Shown piece by piece: positions 1 through 9,086 of a stretch of 64,000 nucleotides of DNA (within the stretch, counting starts at the first letter, position 1; each line of letters opens with the position of its first letter). Where the stretch lies: NCBI GenBank assembly GCA_021299375.1, contig JAJTGR010000002.1, forward strand, positions 91,274 to 155,273, given 5' to 3'. The notes under the pieces were generated by a model, which was not told where the DNA came from, did not search any database, and saw only the letters and a list, made by a program, of their open reading frames with translations. The stretch is from Gemmatimonadota bacterium (lineage in GTDB: Bacteria; Gemmatimonadota; Gemmatimonadetes; Gemmatimonadales; Gemmatimonadaceae). Position numbers and translations under genes: made by a program.

Positions 1-1522
1 TCGTCGACTGACCGAGCGCAGGAATGGCCCGGTCGATCGTCACGCCGCCTTCGAGCCCGTGCAACGACTCCGGCCGCAGGTCGGGGTTCGGACGGAAACG
101 ATTGAGGGCGCCGGAGTACAACTCGCGCAGCGCGGGGAAGCGCGAGCGTTCGCTCGCGTTGGCGTGCAGGCGGACACGCGCGTTGACCTCGTGGGACACA
201 CCGAGGCGCCACCCGGTGTTGTCCAGCGGCACCTGCCCCGGCGTCCGTCCGCCGGTCTCGGGGGTGGTGGCGCGGTCGTGGACGAACCCACCGGCAAGGA
301 CGGTCTTCCCGGCCGCGGGGACCTCCAGTTCGACGGCTGAACTGGCAAGTCGCTGGCGATAGGTCGCGGCCGGCGCCGGCGCGAGCGTCTCGAGGTACCG
401 GATGTCCGCGCCGGTGTAGCTCGCCCGAAGGGTGGCGAGGCCCAGCGAGTGCGTGAGCAGCGCCCGCGACGTCACCGTGCGTTCATCACCGAGTTCGCTG
501 CCGTTGATCGTGGCGAAGCTGCGGTTCGTGAACGTCTCGATCTTGAAGTCGCCGCGATTCACGCCAACGCCGACGTCCAGCGAGGCATGCCCGAACGGCG
601 TCCGGAACAGACCGGTGTTCGCCGACGCCATTGCGATGCTGCGGCGCGCATACGGGTAACGCCACAGGCGCGGCGCCCGGATGTGCTCCTCGGGCGGCAC
701 CCCACGCTCCGCGTCGTACGCAGAATACAGCACCCCGAGGGAGCTGCCTCGCCGGTTGTTCCAGCGCACCGAGGCGAAGCCATCCGTCTGCTGCAAGTCG
801 GTGCCCGTGCGGAGGCCGTTCACGGCGGTCGGATCGGGAGCCCCGCCAGGGAGCGCCACGCCGTCGCGCTGGCGGTGGGCCAACCCGGCCTTGATCGACA
901 AGGCCCCGCCGCCGAACTCCGCCACCCGGCGGCCATAGCCCAGCGTGGCCACCGACGCCTGATACTGATCGACCCCGGCGCCGGCGAAGAGTCGGCCGCC
1001 CGCTGGTTGGCCGAACGCGTCGTGGCTGATCTCGATGGAGCCGCCGAGGGTATTGGGGCCATTGAGCAGCGATCCCAGGCCGCGCACGATCACCATGCGC
1101 TCGCTCCCCGTGAGCGGGATGAGCGACGGGTCGGTACGGTGGTCCCAGCCGAGCGTGATGGGAACCCCGTCGAGGAGGACGGCCGCCTGCCGCGAATCCG
1201 ACCCGCGCACCGAAATCTCCATTTCGCCGCGGGAGTTCTGACGGACCAGCACGAAGGGTGATTCGCGCAGTGCCTGGTCGAGCAGGGGGGCTGGCGACGC
1301 CCGCAGCTCGGACGGCTTGACCACCACCGCTGCCGCGCCGCCCACGACGCCGGCGGCCCGTGCGGTACTCACCGTCACCGCCCCAAGCGCTTGCGCTGCC
1401 GAATCGGCGCGGACCGAGTCGGCGCGGACCGAGTCGCGGACGGTTTGCCCGCGAAGCGTCGCCGGTGTGGCCAGCGCACAAGCGGCGAGCAGGATTCGAA
1501 GGCGGGCAGGTGAAGCGGGCAT
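1..1522 (-). CDS. TonB-dependent outer-membrane receptor, C-terminus cut by window edge
   Basis: Reading the - strand from an ATG at 1522 gives an open frame to the window edge (about 507 residues, no stop). It starts with a signal peptide (RILLAACALATPATLRGQ), a short VRADS repeat (15-bp direct repeats near 1410-1440), and then a typical plug domain: ALRESPFVLVRQNSRGEMEI, VRGSDSRQAAVLLDGVPI, a GLGSLLNG loop and NTLGGSIEI. The beta-barrel follows and is incomplete. TonB receptors import iron chelates, vitamins or glycans across the outer membrane using TonB energy; the substrate cannot be told from sequence. It lies 57 bp downstream of the histidine kinase gene on the same strand, so co-transcription with the two-component pair is possible. 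Confidence 0.88.
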   Translation of the reverse strand, partial: MPASPARLRILLAACALATPATLRGQTVRDSVRADSVRADSAAQALGAVTVSTARAAGVVGGAAAVVVKPSELRASPAPLLDQALRESPFVLVRQNSRGEMEISVRGSDSRQAAVLLDGVPITLGWDHRTDPSLIPLTGSERMVIVRGLGSLLNGPNTLGGSIEISHDAFGQPAGGRLFAGAGVDQYQASVATLGYGRRVAEFGGGALSIKAGLAHRQRDGVALPGGAPDPTAVNGLRTGTDLQQTDGFASVRWNNRRGSSLGVLYSAYDAERGVPPEEHIRAPRLWRYPYARRSIAMASANTGLFRTPFGHASLDVGVGVNRGDFKIETFTNRSFATINGSELGDERTVTSRALLTHSLGLATLRASYTGADIRYLETLAPAPAATYRQRLASSAVELEVPAAGKTVLAGGFVHDRATTPETGGRTPGQVPLDNTGWRLGVSHEVNARVRLHANASERSRFPALRELYSGALNRFRPNPDLRPESLHGLEGGVTIDRAIPALGQST

Positions 1523-1578
1523 ACGGCGAGTCGGGTCCGTGGCAGACGGCGCGACGCGCCGACGCGATCATGAATATT

Positions 1579-3069
1579 TCATGAACGTACCAATGTCTCG
1601 CGGCGTTGAATCGCCGGCAAGTCGACGGGAAGCGTCAGCTGGAACGCGGTGTGGCCCGGCCGGCTCTCCACCAGCTCCAGCCGCCCGGCGTGCGCTTCGG
1701 CAATGCGCCGGCTGATCGCCAGCCCGAGACCGGCCCCGCTCGTCCGGGTCGTCTCCTGCCGGGTCCGCGCGGCATCGGCGCGGAAGAAGCGCTCGAAGAC
1801 GCGCCCCTGGAGTGCGGCCGGGATCCCTTCCCCCTGGTCCGTGACGGTGACCCGCACCGCGTCACCGTCGCGCTCCATGGTGACTGCGACTTGGCCGCCG
1901 GCCGCCGAGTGCTTGATGGCGTTGTCGAGCAGGTTGAGGAGCAGGCGGCCCAGCAGGTCGGCATCACCCTGCAGCGGGGCCTCGACCACGTTGGTCAGGT
2001 CCATCCGGACGCCGCGCGTGTCGGCAAGCGGGCGGGCGCTGCGGACCGTGTCGTCGACGACATCCTCGAGGTGGATGGTGGCGCGATGCACGACGAGATG
2101 CCCGGCATCGGACCGGGCCAGCAGGAACAGGTCGTCGACGATGCGGGTGAGTCGGCGAGACGCGTCCTGCATGATGGTCACCGACTCGCGGTACTCGGCC
2201 TCGTGCCGCACCGGCTTGCTGAGCGTCACGTCCGCTTCCGTGCGCACGATGGCGGTCGGTGTGCGCAACTCGTGCGAGGCATCGGCCATGAACCGCCGCT
2301 GCAGCTCGAAGGCCTGTTCGAGGCGGTCAAGCAGGTCGTTGACGACCCGCGCCAGGCGGACCAGCTCATCGCCGCCCCCCACCGGCAGGCGCTCGTGCAG
2401 GTTGGTGGCGGTGATGGCCGCTGCGCGCTCGGCCATGGTGGCCACGGGCGCCAGGTTGCGGCGCGCAAGGAAGTAGCCGCTCACCGCGGCCGCGACGATG
2501 AACAGCGGAATGGCCACCACGAACAGGCGCCGGACGTCGGCCATCGTCTGCTCCGCTTCGCGCAGTGGATAGCGCCCCGCCAGCACGAAGCCGACCCCGT
2601 CGACGTCGAGGCGCTGCGCGCGCACGCGATAGGCGCCGTCGTCGGCGTCGAGCTGCAGCTGCAGGGGGCCATCCTCACGTGCGGCGGCCGATACGCGGGT
2701 GATCACCTGATCGTCGAGCTGCCGTTCGATCGCCGCCGATCGGTCGGGCAGGCCCGTCGTGTCCGGCGGCGCGGCACTCGCCACCACGCGCCCTGCCGGA
2801 TCGAGGATCATGATATGCAACTCCCGGAAGCGCACCTCGTGCACGGTGGTGATCATCGCCTGTTGCGCCGTCAGGCCAGCGCGCCGCTCGGCCCCGAGCT
2901 CACGGGTGAACGCCGCCAGCGCCTCGGCAATGAAGCGATCGGTGCCGCCCACGAGCGCGCGCGAGAAGGCGACGTAGCAGACGATGGCGAAGATGGCCAA
3001 CGGTAGCCCCACCAACAGCGAGTGCCAGAGGGCCAGTCGCACCCGCAGCGATGACGGCCAGCCGATCAC
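1579..3069 (-). CDS. Two-component sensor histidine kinase
   Basis: This 496-residue membrane sensor kinase has TM1 at about 14-36, a periplasmic sensor of about 140 residues, TM2 at about 182-202, and a HAMP linker. The HisKA box is FMADASHELRTP with phospho-acceptor His266. The HATPase_c domain shows the N box (NLLDNAIKHS), G1 (DQGEGIP), F box (FERFFRAD) and G2 (GAGLGLAIS). Architecture and length match OmpR-partner kinases such as CusS/QseC. The start overlaps the stop of the response regulator by 4 bases (ATGA), showing one operon with the regulator first. The ligand is unknown; the adjacent TonB receptor hints at an envelope or metal/nutrient signal (inference). Confidence 0.95.
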   Translation of the reverse strand: MIGWPSSLRVRLALWHSLLVGLPLAIFAIVCYVAFSRALVGGTDRFIAEALAAFTRELGAERRAGLTAQQAMITTVHEVRFRELHIMILDPAGRVVASAAPPDTTGLPDRSAAIERQLDDQVITRVSAAAREDGPLQLQLDADDGAYRVRAQRLDVDGVGFVLAGRYPLREAEQTMADVRRLFVVAIPLFIVAAAVSGYFLARRNLAPVATMAERAAAITATNLHERLPVGGGDELVRLARVVNDLLDRLEQAFELQRRFMADASHELRTPTAIVRTEADVTLSKPVRHEAEYRESVTIMQDASRRLTRIVDDLFLLARSDAGHLVVHRATIHLEDVVDDTVRSARPLADTRGVRMDLTNVVEAPLQGDADLLGRLLLNLLDNAIKHSAAGGQVAVTMERDGDAVRVTVTDQGEGIPAALQGRVFERFFRADAARTRQETTRTSGAGLGLAISRRIAEAHAGRLELVESRPGHTAFQLTLPVDLPAIQRRETLVRS

Positions 3070-3740
3070 GCCGGGGCCTCGAGCAGGAAGCCGACCCCGC
3101 GCACGGTGGTGAACAGGGCGACCGTCTCGCCCTCATCCAGCTTGCGGCGCAGCCGGCTGGCATAGACGTCGATGATGTTCGAGTAGCGGTCGGGATGGTC
3201 GTCCCAGACGTGCTCCATGAGCTCGGCGCGGCTCACCACGCGGCCGGCGTGGGCGGCGAGATAGGCGAGCAACGCGAACTCGCGTGCCGTGAGCGGAATG
3301 TCGCGGTCGCCGCGTCGTACGGTGTGCCGTTCCTGGTCCACGACGAGATCACCAACAACCAGGCGCGACGGCGCCCGATCGCCCTGTCGCCGTGTGATGG
3401 CCCGCAGCCTCGCCAGCAGTTCGCCGAAATCGAACGGCTTGGTCAGATAGTCGTCGGCTCCGGCGTCGAGTCCCGCGATGCGATGTTCGACGGCGTCGAG
3501 CGCCGTCAGCATCAGGATCGGCACCCGATTGCCGCGCTGGCGAATGGCCTCGCACACCGCAAGCCCCGTCATGCCCGGCAGCAGCACGTCGAGGATGATC
3601 ACGTCGTGCGCCCGCGCCTCGGCGAGGGCCAGCGCCTCGCGGCCGGTCACGGCCGGGTCGACCTCGTGCGATGCCTCGCGGAGACCGCGGGCGATCGACG
3701 TGAGCAGGTGCGGATCATCTTCCGCCAGCAGGATGCGCAT
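3066..3740 (-). CDS. OmpR/PhoB-family response regulator
   Basis: This 224-residue regulator starts at the ATG that opens MRILLAEDDPHLL; an in-frame upstream ATG at 3791 would add a low-complexity leader not seen in the family. The receiver domain carries the acidic pair (EDD), the phospho-acceptor Asp51 (IILDVLLPGMTG), the T switch (MLTALDA) and Lys in DYLTKPFDFGEL. The C-terminal winged helix has LTAREFALLAYLA and the VRGVGF wing. It would bind direct repeats upstream of target genes after phosphorylation by the kinase encoded immediately downstream (4-bp overlap). Confidence 0.95.
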   Translation of the reverse strand: MRILLAEDDPHLLTSIARGLREASHEVDPAVTGREALALAEARAHDVIILDVLLPGMTGLAVCEAIRQRGNRVPILMLTALDAVEHRIAGLDAGADDYLTKPFDFGELLARLRAITRRQGDRAPSRLVVGDLVVDQERHTVRRGDRDIPLTAREFALLAYLAAHAGRVVSRAELMEHVWDDHPDRYSNIIDVYASRLRRKLDEGETVALFTTVRGVGFLLEAPA

Positions 3741-3867
3741 GTCGGCAATGTACCGACGGGGCGGCAGGGAGGGAGTTTCCGGCGCGGGCAACGGCTGCGC
3801 CGCTCGACGCGCCCTATCGCACGGTCAGCCGCGCCGCCACCATCCGCGTGAGGGTCCCGTCCTCGAG

Positions 3868-4785
3868 CTACGGGCGCAGGTAGCTCCCGGGGCCGCCGGT
3901 GCTGGCATAGTGATAGTGTCCACCGATCGCATCCACCGTGAGTCCGTTGGTCCGAATGGCCCACGCCACGAGATCGGCAATCGCGTCGAGCTGCGCCGGC
4001 GTGGGCTGCAGCACGTCGTCGTTGCCGATCATGCTGATGAGAAAGTGCCCGCTGGGGTCAGAGGTGGTGTTGGTCTCGCTCATAAACCGCCAGTCGCGCC
4101 CTTCGTAGACAGTGCCTTCGAGTCCGAACAGGAAGTGGTCCGGCACGTCCCACCAGGTGCGCTCGCGCGCGCCCCACGCCTGCAGGTTGCGGAGGCGCTG
4201 GGCGGCGTCGTCCCCTGGCAGCAGCGGGCGTGCATCGCCGGTGTGGTGCAGCGTGACGTGCGTGATGCGGTGCGGAATGCGCAGCCGCAGGTCGGCGCCA
4301 CCGGCGACCGGCGATGCCGCGACGGACGCCGGCAGCGAGGCCACGGTGGCGACTTCGAGGGCTACCAGTCCTGCGCCCAGTTCGCCGGGGCCATAGATGG
4401 CGACGACGACATGGAAGCCCTGCCAGTTGAAGGCGCTGCCCTCGCCCGCCGTGCGCACGTCGCGCGGGCGGCCGAGCGTCAGCTGCAACCGGACGGTGTC
4501 GGTGCCCGCCGAAGCCGGCCCACCGGTCGCGGTGCCCAGCACCGCGACGGTGAGTCCGCGGAAGACGAGCGAATCCCCGGCAGCGATGTTGCGTCGCGCG
4601 GCGTCGACGGCGTGGCCGAGCGGGGGCGTGGCCTGCCACTGCCGGTGAGGGATGAGTGGCGGCTGGGGCACCGCGACGGCCTTTCCCGCGACCGCCTGTT
4701 CCGCGATGACCTGCGCCGCGACGGGACGCACGAAGGTGAGTCCCGTGAGCCACAGCGACAGGCCATACCACACGCGCATCCTCAT
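3868..4785 (-). CDS. Secreted PGRP/amidase_2-fold protein
   Basis: This 305-residue protein has a signal peptide (LSLWLTGLTFVRPVAAQ). The first half is a beta-rich region with FRGLTVAVLG. The C-terminal half resembles peptidoglycan recognition proteins / N-acetylmuramoyl-L-alanine amidases: ITHVTLHHTGDARP (first zinc His), HFLFGLEGTVYEGRDW (the family-typical YEGR), GHFLISMIGN and a final GGHYHYASTGGPG. In active amidases the last motif is HRD...TxCPG; here the Cys position is Gly, so a zinc ligand may be missing. It could be a binding protein or an amidase with altered metal coordination. It stands alone between the regulator and the reductase on the same strand. Confidence 0.75.
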   Translation of the reverse strand: MRMRVWYGLSLWLTGLTFVRPVAAQVIAEQAVAGKAVAVPQPPLIPHRQWQATPPLGHAVDAARRNIAAGDSLVFRGLTVAVLGTATGGPASAGTDTVRLQLTLGRPRDVRTAGEGSAFNWQGFHVVVAIYGPGELGAGLVALEVATVASLPASVAASPVAGGADLRLRIPHRITHVTLHHTGDARPLLPGDDAAQRLRNLQAWGARERTWWDVPDHFLFGLEGTVYEGRDWRFMSETNTTSDPSGHFLISMIGNDDVLQPTPAQLDAIADLVAWAIRTNGLTVDAIGGHYHYASTGGPGSYLRP

Positions 4786-4801
4786 GCGCCGCCCCGCCGA
4801 C

Positions 4802-5761
4802 TCACCCGCGCGTCAGCGGCGGCAGCGCATCGACGAACTTGACGATGGCCTCGCGCTGGGCGGCCGTGGGCAGGCGCCCCACGCCGCCGGCGACGTTGTC
4901 GAGCATGTTCTTCGCCTGGCTCGTCGCGGGCGTCACCGCGGTGATGGCCGGATGCGCGAGGATGAACTTGAGGAAGAACTGCGCATAGGTGGTGGCGTCG
5001 AACTCCTTCGCGAACTCGGGGAGCGGCGTGCTGCCGGCCCGGCGGAACAGGCTCGTGCGCCCGAACGGCGCGTAGGCCAGCACCGCGATCTTGCGTTCGA
5101 TCGCCAGCGGCAGGATGACCTCCTCCACGCCGCGATTGTCCGCAGCATAGTCGATGCCGATGAAGTCGAGCGGCTCGTTGCGCATGACCTCCACGAGCAG
5201 GCCGTACTGGCTGTCGCTGGTGGTGGTGATGCCCACGTAGCGTACGCGCCCTGCCGCCTTGAACTCGCGCGCCACGGCCAGTTGCGTCGGCGGGTCGCCC
5301 ATGTTGTGCACCTGCACGAGGTCGATCTTCGGCTGACGGTAGCGTGCAAACGACTGCTCGATCTGTGCCCGGGCGGCGGCCGGATCGGCCTTGCCGCCGC
5401 CGCGGCCGGCGACGTTGACCTTGGTGGCCCAGAAGAGCCTGTCGGCGATGCCAAGGTCGTTGACGATGCGGCTGGCGACCTCCTCGGAGGCACCGTACGA
5501 GGGTGCGGTGTCGAAGACTCGGGCACCGCGGTCGACCATGGCCTGGAACACCGCCTTGAGTGCCGTCACGTCCTCACTGCGGGCAACGGATGAGAACGTG
5601 GCCGAGCTCCCCAGGCCGATGGCGGGGATCTTCTCGCCGGTGGAGGGAATGGTGCGCTGGATGAGCTGCCCCTGCGCCAGTGCGTCGAGCAGGCGGGGCG
5701 TCAGGCCCAGGGTGGCACCGATACCGGCGGCAGTGGCGAGGAAATCTCGGCGGGAAACCAT
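4802..5761 (-). CDS. Exported aldo/keto reductase
   Basis: This 319-residue protein starts at the ATG opening MVSRRDFLATAAG, a twin-arginine signal followed by a hydrophobic stretch (IGATLGLTPRLL), so it is probably exported folded by Tat. The body is an aldo/keto reductase TIM barrel: GLGSSATF near the start, RVFDTAPSYGASEE carrying catalytic Asp and Tyr, WATKVN, IDLVQVHNMGDPP (the HxH-type strand) and YVGITTTSDSQYG. It resembles the periplasmic Tat-exported AKR group. The substrate is unknown. It ends 16 bp before the PGRP-like gene start, so the two may share a transcript. Confidence 0.88.
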   Translation of the reverse strand: MVSRRDFLATAAGIGATLGLTPRLLDALAQGQLIQRTIPSTGEKIPAIGLGSSATFSSVARSEDVTALKAVFQAMVDRGARVFDTAPSYGASEEVASRIVNDLGIADRLFWATKVNVAGRGGGKADPAAARAQIEQSFARYRQPKIDLVQVHNMGDPPTQLAVAREFKAAGRVRYVGITTTSDSQYGLLVEVMRNEPLDFIGIDYAADNRGVEEVILPLAIERKIAVLAYAPFGRTSLFRRAGSTPLPEFAKEFDATTYAQFFLKFILAHPAITAVTPATSQAKNMLDNVAGGVGRLPTAAQREAIVKFVDALPPLTRG

Positions 5762-5820
5762 AGCGGGAACCGATTGAAATGGTGGAGACGTGGCGCACGC
5801 GGTGACGCACACCCTGCAAG

Positions 5821-6394
5821 CTACTGCGGCCTCCCGCCGAACGTTCCCGCCATGAGCCCCACCGCAACGCCTGCGGGTGGACTGGCCGGCGGCCGGCCGC
5901 CCGTGTGGCGGCGCATGACGACGTATGCATTGACCGGGCATTCACGTGTCCCGCCACCGGTGCGCGGACTGCCGGGGGCGGGCCACCACCTGCCATCGTG
6001 CCCCGCCGAGGGCTGGCGCGGAGTCCGCGCCCCCATCCAGCGGGCCAACTCGGCACGGGAATGCACCCCGCGCTCGGCGGAGAGCGTCTCGGCGTGCCGG
6101 CGGGCCGTGTGGACCGAGAGGCCAAGGTCCGTGGCGATACGCGGGATGCCACGCCCCGTGGACAGCCGCAACGCCACTGCGCGCTTTCCGTTCGGTCAGC
6201 TGGTGCGCGTCGAACACACGGCGGACCGGGTCCGCCGCATCGTTGCACAGCACGACCGGGCTCTCGACGTCCCCGTGCCGATCGGTGAGCGGCGTAGCGC
6301 GGATGCGGAGCGACCGGCGGCGCCGGAGGCGGACGCCCACGTCGAGGACGCACTGGGCCGGGATCGGCGCCAAGCCGCCGCCGCGCGGAGTCAA
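5821..6394 (-). pseudogene. LuxR-type regulator remnant, frameshifted
   Basis: Two - strand frames join into one LuxR-like C-terminus. The upstream frame (ATG at 6394) gives a PAS/effector-like end (LRIRATPLTDRHGDVESPV) and runs into LTERKAR. Within about 6185-6190 the frame changes by one base, and the next frame continues VALRLSTGRGIPR then IATDLGLSVHTARRHAETL, the helix-turn-helix. Deleting a single base restores the canonical LTxREx2Vx2LxxG spacing exactly. No full N-terminal domain is visible. It could be a decayed gene or a one-base sequence error; there is no long homopolymer at the joint. The stop is at 5821. Confidence 0.7.
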
Positions 6395-7334
6395 TCAGAT
6401 GGAGGGGACGCCATACTCCGGCAGCATCGGGCTCAGGGTCGGCATGGGTCTGCAAAGACAGCCGATGGGCGACAGCGCGAACGCCGACAACCTGAGCACG
6501 TGGTCACAACTCCCGCTCGTGAATCGATCAGCTGCTCGCCAATTCCCGGAATCCGACAGTCAGATCGGCGTCACGATACCGTTCGAGACCGGATCTCCAT
6601 CGCCGTCGGATCGCATGGCCGAAAACACAGCCGTACCGACCCTGCGATCTGCAGCTGTTCGACGGGGCGCCTCTGGTTGGGGCTGGTGAGGCGCTGCGCG
6701 GTCGCGCCGCGCCGGAATCTCGACGCAGCCCTCTATGTCATCCGGCGCGCGTTGGGGTCTGAGGGGGGCGTGAACGGTTCGCCCGCCGGTTTGCCACGCT
6801 CGTACAACAGGCCGCCTCCGCGCCGGCTGACCGGAGAGCTTGGGGAGCGTGCACCGCGCTCCACGCGCGGCTGCGGCAGGCCGATCCGCACCGACTGACG
6901 GCGGTGGAAGGGGAGGCCCGGGCGCCGGCGCGCTGCGGGGGTCGGTTCGCCGGGTTCGGCTTCGGCTCCGGCCCCGGCCCCGGTTCCCACATCGTCGCCA
7001 CGCCTGACTCGGTCCTGATGACCGCAATGTCCAGCGAGCCAGCGCATGCGCCTGGCGTGGTGGCTCGGTCCACGTCACCGACTGCCGCGGCGACCGGCGA
7101 GCCCACCGTCCGTAGTGGCCGGCCGAGCCGGACGCGCCGTTCGCTTGCGGCCGTCGCGCTGCTCGCCATGGTGGGAGCGTTTGCCCAGCGTCGCTCGGGC
7201 AGCGCCGACGCGCCTCCGGCCGCGGCTCCCTCGGCGCGCGTGGCTCGAAGCCGCCGTTCGCCCACACCGTGTGCGTGCACACCGACGTCACGCCGTGATC
7301 GGCTCACGGCGCGGGCCACTGGGCGTGCCCACCG
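6395..7334. other. About 940 bp without a recognisable gene
   Basis: All frames here give low-complexity Arg/Ala/Pro-rich translations with no family signature, no good start context and no codon pattern like the neighbours. There is a short GGCTCCGGCCCCGG-type simple run near 6960-6985. Together with the frameshifted regulator next to it, this looks like decaying sequence. Confidence 0.5.
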
Positions 7335-9086
7335 TCAGCGCCGGCTCAGCAGCACCCGCCCGCGCGCGGTGATCGCCTCGGCCATGCCGCCGGTGAACAC
7401 GAGCCGCACCCCGCTGTTGGTGCGCGGGTCCCAACTGCGGAACTCGCCGTCGGTGGTCCACGCCAACTCCGCGGGTGCGAACGGTCGAGCGCCGATGTCC
7501 ACGATCGACCCGTCGGGCGCCCAGGTGTAGAGGTTGGTCGCGGCGCCTCGCGTGAAGTTCAGGCGCACGGTCGTGCGCGCGAGGCCCCCCGGGCCGGTGG
7601 ACGTGCCGAGGACCTCCACAGAGCGCAGGTCGCCGAAGCGCTGGCGCCGGCCCTCCATGAGCTGCCGCTCCTGCGTGGCGACCTCGCTGGAATCCGGACC
7701 GTCCGGACCGAGCGCGACACGCAGCGGTCCGATGTCGCCGCGCCCGAGCGCCTCCACGATCTGCCCGGCCCGTGCGTTCAGTGAGGCCGCACGCGGCAAC
7801 GACGCCGTATCGCCGGTGGCCAGCAGCTGCCACGCCTGCTGGCCGATCGCGTCGGCGTGCAGCACGCCCTCGTGCCCCTGCAGGCTGAGTCGGCTGCCGT
7901 CGGCCAGCACATAGGTGCCAGCGGCGGCGGCGAGCGCCTCGGCCGAAGCCACTCGGCGCGTCGGCGGCAGCTCGTACGGTTCACCGAACGCGATGTGTTC
8001 AAGGGTGCGTACCGCCATTGAGGCCGTGAGCTCGGCGACGGTCGACGCCGCGAAGATGGTGACGCCTTCGTCGACGAAACGCAGCAGTTCGGCCACGTAC
8101 ACGCCGTTGCCCCCGTTGTGCGTCACGAGGCGTGAGCCGCGTGGCGTACGCATCACCGCCCAGCCATACGCGTACTGTGATCGCGCCCCAGGCCCTTCGT
8201 CCACATGGCCGGTCATGAACTTGGTGCGGCTCGAGTCGGTGAGCACGCGCCGGTCCCGCAGCGCAACATCCCATCGCGCCATGTCGCCGAGCGTGGTGTG
8301 CAGGCCGCCGTTGCCGCGCAGCGCCCAGAAGGGGGCCCCAGGCACACCGATGCGCTCGACGATGGTGCCCCAGTCACGCCCATCCTGGTACCCATGGGCG
8401 ATCTGTGCCGCCGGCCACTGGGGGGCCGTGTAGCCCGTGGCACGCATGCCGGCCGGCTCCAGGACGAGGGTGCGCAGGGCAGCTTCGTACTCCCGACCCG
8501 TGACCATCTCGATGATGGCGGCGAGCAGCGAGTAGCCGGAGTTGGCGTACTCGTGGGCGGCGCCGGGCGGCGTGCGCAGCGGCGCCGAGAACATGCGTGC
8601 CACGTACTCGGCGCGCGTGGTGGGTTCGTAGTCGGTGGGCGAGTAGTCGGAGCGGAAGCCCGCCGTGTGCGTGAGCAGCTGATGCAGCGTGATGTGCCGC
8701 TTGTCGGCCGGCGCGTCGGGGAAGAAGCGGGCAAGGCTGTCGGTGGTGCGTAGCCGCCCCAGCTCCTCGAGCCGGAGAATGGCGGCTGCCGTGAACTGCT
8801 TGGTGATCGAGCCGAGGTTCCAGACGGTGTTGGTGTCGGCGGCGATGCCACGCGTGCGATCGGCGAGCCCATAGCTCTTCGCGAACACGGGGCGGCCGTT
8901 GCGCACGATGAGTACGCCGCCAGTGAACCCGCGGCTGGCGAGGCGCTGCAGGTACTCGTCGGCTCGGGCGACGAGCTGGGCGTTGGTGGGAGGTGTGCGT
9001 GGCGCGGCCGGCTGTGCGTCGGCGGTCGCGACCACGGCGGCGAGTGCGATCGCCTGCCAGATGGCGCATGTACGACCGCGTTGCAT
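7335..9086 (-). CDS. Serine hydrolase, class C beta-lactamase family
   Basis: This 583-residue protein starts at the ATG at 9086 (MQRGRTCAIW), followed by a signal peptide ending near TADAQ. The beta-lactamase/D-alanyl-D-alanine carboxypeptidase-like fold shows S93-I-T-K96 (SxxK nucleophile), Y180-A-N (YxN) and a late HNGGNG (HxG-like triad element). The sequence after about residue 400 is an extra C-terminal domain common in family S12 esterases. The frame stays open far upstream, but that extension lies over the next gene and is not coding. The start overlaps the stop of the alpha/beta hydrolase gene (TGATG), so the two form an operon. It is likely an esterase or peptidase in the periplasm rather than a resistance enzyme. 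Confidence 0.9.
   Translation of the reverse strand: MQRGRTCAIWQAIALAAVVATADAQPAAPRTPPTNAQLVARADEYLQRLASRGFTGGVLIVRNGRPVFAKSYGLADRTRGIAADTNTVWNLGSITKQFTAAAILRLEELGRLRTTDSLARFFPDAPADKRHITLHQLLTHTAGFRSDYSPTDYEPTTRAEYVARMFSAPLRTPPGAAHEYANSGYSLLAAIIEMVTGREYEAALRTLVLEPAGMRATGYTAPQWPAAQIAHGYQDGRDWGTIVERIGVPGAPFWALRGNGGLHTTLGDMARWDVALRDRRVLTDSSRTKFMTGHVDEGPGARSQYAYGWAVMRTPRGSRLVTHNGGNGVYVAELLRFVDEGVTIFAASTVAELTASMAVRTLEHIAFGEPYELPPTRRVASAEALAAAAGTYVLADGSRLSLQGHEGVLHADAIGQQAWQLLATGDTASLPRAASLNARAGQIVEALGRGDIGPLRVALGPDGPDSSEVATQERQLMEGRRQRFGDLRSVEVLGTSTGPGGLARTTVRLNFTRGAATNLYTWAPDGSIVDIGARPFAPAELAWTTDGEFRSWDPRTNSGVRLVFTGGMAEAITARGRVLLSRR

Noticed and set aside
7335..9086. True antibiotic-resistance beta-lactamase
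   Set aside because: The SxxK/YxN pattern is shared by esterases and peptidases of family S12, and the protein has a large C-terminal domain unlike AmpC.
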